A stretch of DNA of 6,316 nucleotides, from NCBI GenBank assembly GCA_947589725.1, contig CANQCQ010000057.1, positions 1 to 6,316 of the forward strand, given 5' to 3'. Shown one piece after another: positions 5,905 to 6,316 of the stretch (position 1 is the stretch's first letter; every line of letters starts with the position of its first letter). This DNA is from an uncultured Bacilli bacterium (lineage in GTDB: Bacteria > Bacillota_I > Bacilli_A > RF39 > UBA660). The notes beneath the pieces are model-generated. The model saw nothing but the letters and a program-made list of their open reading frames with translations, was not told the origin of the DNA and made no database searches. The position numbers and the translations under genes were made by a program.

Positions 5905-6316
5905 TACTATCTTCTCCTTTTAAATTTTTTACTTGTTCTACTATTATTTGAATTTCATTTAATCTTTTCTCAACAGTTCCTCTTATTTTTAATAGATCTC
6001 CTTTTTCTATTTGAGTATTTAATTTAAATACTCTAGGAAACAATGTATATTCTTGAACTGCTGTTTCATCACTTCCTGTGATAAAGGCCATCTTTTCTCC
6101 TTTTTTTGTATTAATTATTTTTTTGTTATCTACTAGGATTAATGTATCTATTTTTTTATCTATATATTTATTTATTTCATTTAATGGAATACAATTTTGA
6201 TTATCTTTACGATATTTACTTATTGGATGAGAAGATAGGTAAAAACCAAATACTTCTTTTTCTTTTTCTAGTAATACTTCATTTGAATAATCTTTTTGAA
6301 ATTCTATTTCTGGCTT
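5897..6316 (-). CDS. dnaE: DNA polymerase III subunit alpha, C-terminal 139 residues (5' end outside window)
   Basis: The minus-strand frame is open from the right edge of the window to a TAA at 5897, giving the last 139 residues of a much larger protein. The segment GFYLSSHPISKY (about residues 22-33 of the visible part) is the conserved stretch ahead of the C-terminal OB domain of DnaE-type replicative polymerases. It is followed by an OB-fold region containing KKGEKMAF, SDET and LFPRVF, which binds single-stranded DNA in this family. The catalytic palm, PHP and fingers lie outside the window. An ATG at 6091 is not the gene start, since clear DnaE sequence continues upstream of it in frame. 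The 3' end overlaps lspA by 8 nt. DnaE rather than PolC is indicated by the GFYLSxHP motif. Whether a PolC also exists, as in most Bacillota, cannot be seen. Confidence 0.9.
   Translation of the reverse strand, partial: KPEIEFQKDYSNEVLLEKEKEVFGFYLSSHPISKYRKDNQNCIPLNEINKYIDKKIDTLILVDNKKIINTKKGEKMAFITGSDETAVQEYTLFPRVFKLNTQIEKGDLLKIRGTVEKRLNEIQIIVEQVKNLKGEDSNE

Noticed and set aside
5897..6091. Stand-alone 64-residue protein with an AAAGGAG site 5 nt before its ATG
   Set aside because: The frame continues upstream to the window edge with clear DnaE sequence, and the SD-like bases encode the conserved KKGEKM stretch of the OB domain, so protein conservation explains them.
1..6316. Mobile element, CRISPR array, tRNA/rRNA, riboswitch or prophage signal
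   Set aside because: No transposase, direct-repeat array, long terminal repeat, cloverleaf or long leader was seen. All sequence is accounted for by coding regions and short gaps.

Overview
The window is very AT-rich (roughly a quarter to 30% GC by eye) and almost fully coding. The proteins are rich in Lys, Asn and Ile, codons mostly end in A or T, and starts are preceded by AGGAGG-like Shine-Dalgarno (SD) sites. Tryptophan is written TGG (for example HK W80 and W719, ligase W50), long frames contain no internal TGA, and lspA ends on TGA. This points to genetic code 11 in a low-GC Bacillota (Bacilli / Erysipelotrichia-like, possibly an uncultured gut lineage) rather than a code-4 Mycoplasma. 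The taxonomic guess is inference from style only.

Layout: all complete genes are on the minus strand, so transcription runs from the right edge to the left. In that order they are: the 3' end of dnaE (DNA polymerase III alpha, cut by the right edge); lspA (prolipoprotein signal peptidase), overlapping dnaE by 8 nt; a 33-nt gap; an rluD-type 23S rRNA pseudouridine synthase with a TTG start; an AMP-forming acyl/aryl ligase overlapping rluD by 8 nt; a hairpin terminator over the ligase stop codon; then a large hybrid histidine kinase (HK) with its own SD. A second hairpin terminator lies about 50 nt past the HK stop. At the left edge, the last 57 codons of a probable membrane protein run on the plus strand and meet the HK gene tail to tail, sharing 4 nt.

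How the genes fit together: dnaE, lspA and rluD are housekeeping functions (replication, lipoprotein maturation, ribosome modification). The tight overlaps suggest one transcript that also carries the ligase, whose substrate cannot be read from sequence. The HK is separated by a terminator and is probably an independent unit. It carries a full His-Asp-His phosphorelay (HisKA, receiver, HPt) behind a seven-helix membrane sensor, with no output response regulator in view.

The most noteworthy signal is a perfect AAGGAGG site 8 nt before an in-frame ATG (M625) inside the HK gene, in the linker between the receiver and HPt domains. It is built from locally atypical AAG-GAG codons. It could produce a separate 173-residue HPt protein from the same mRNA, or be the relic of a fused HPt gene. 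I saw no mobile element, tRNA, rRNA, CRISPR array or wholly new system. No gene-free stretch exceeds 60 bases.
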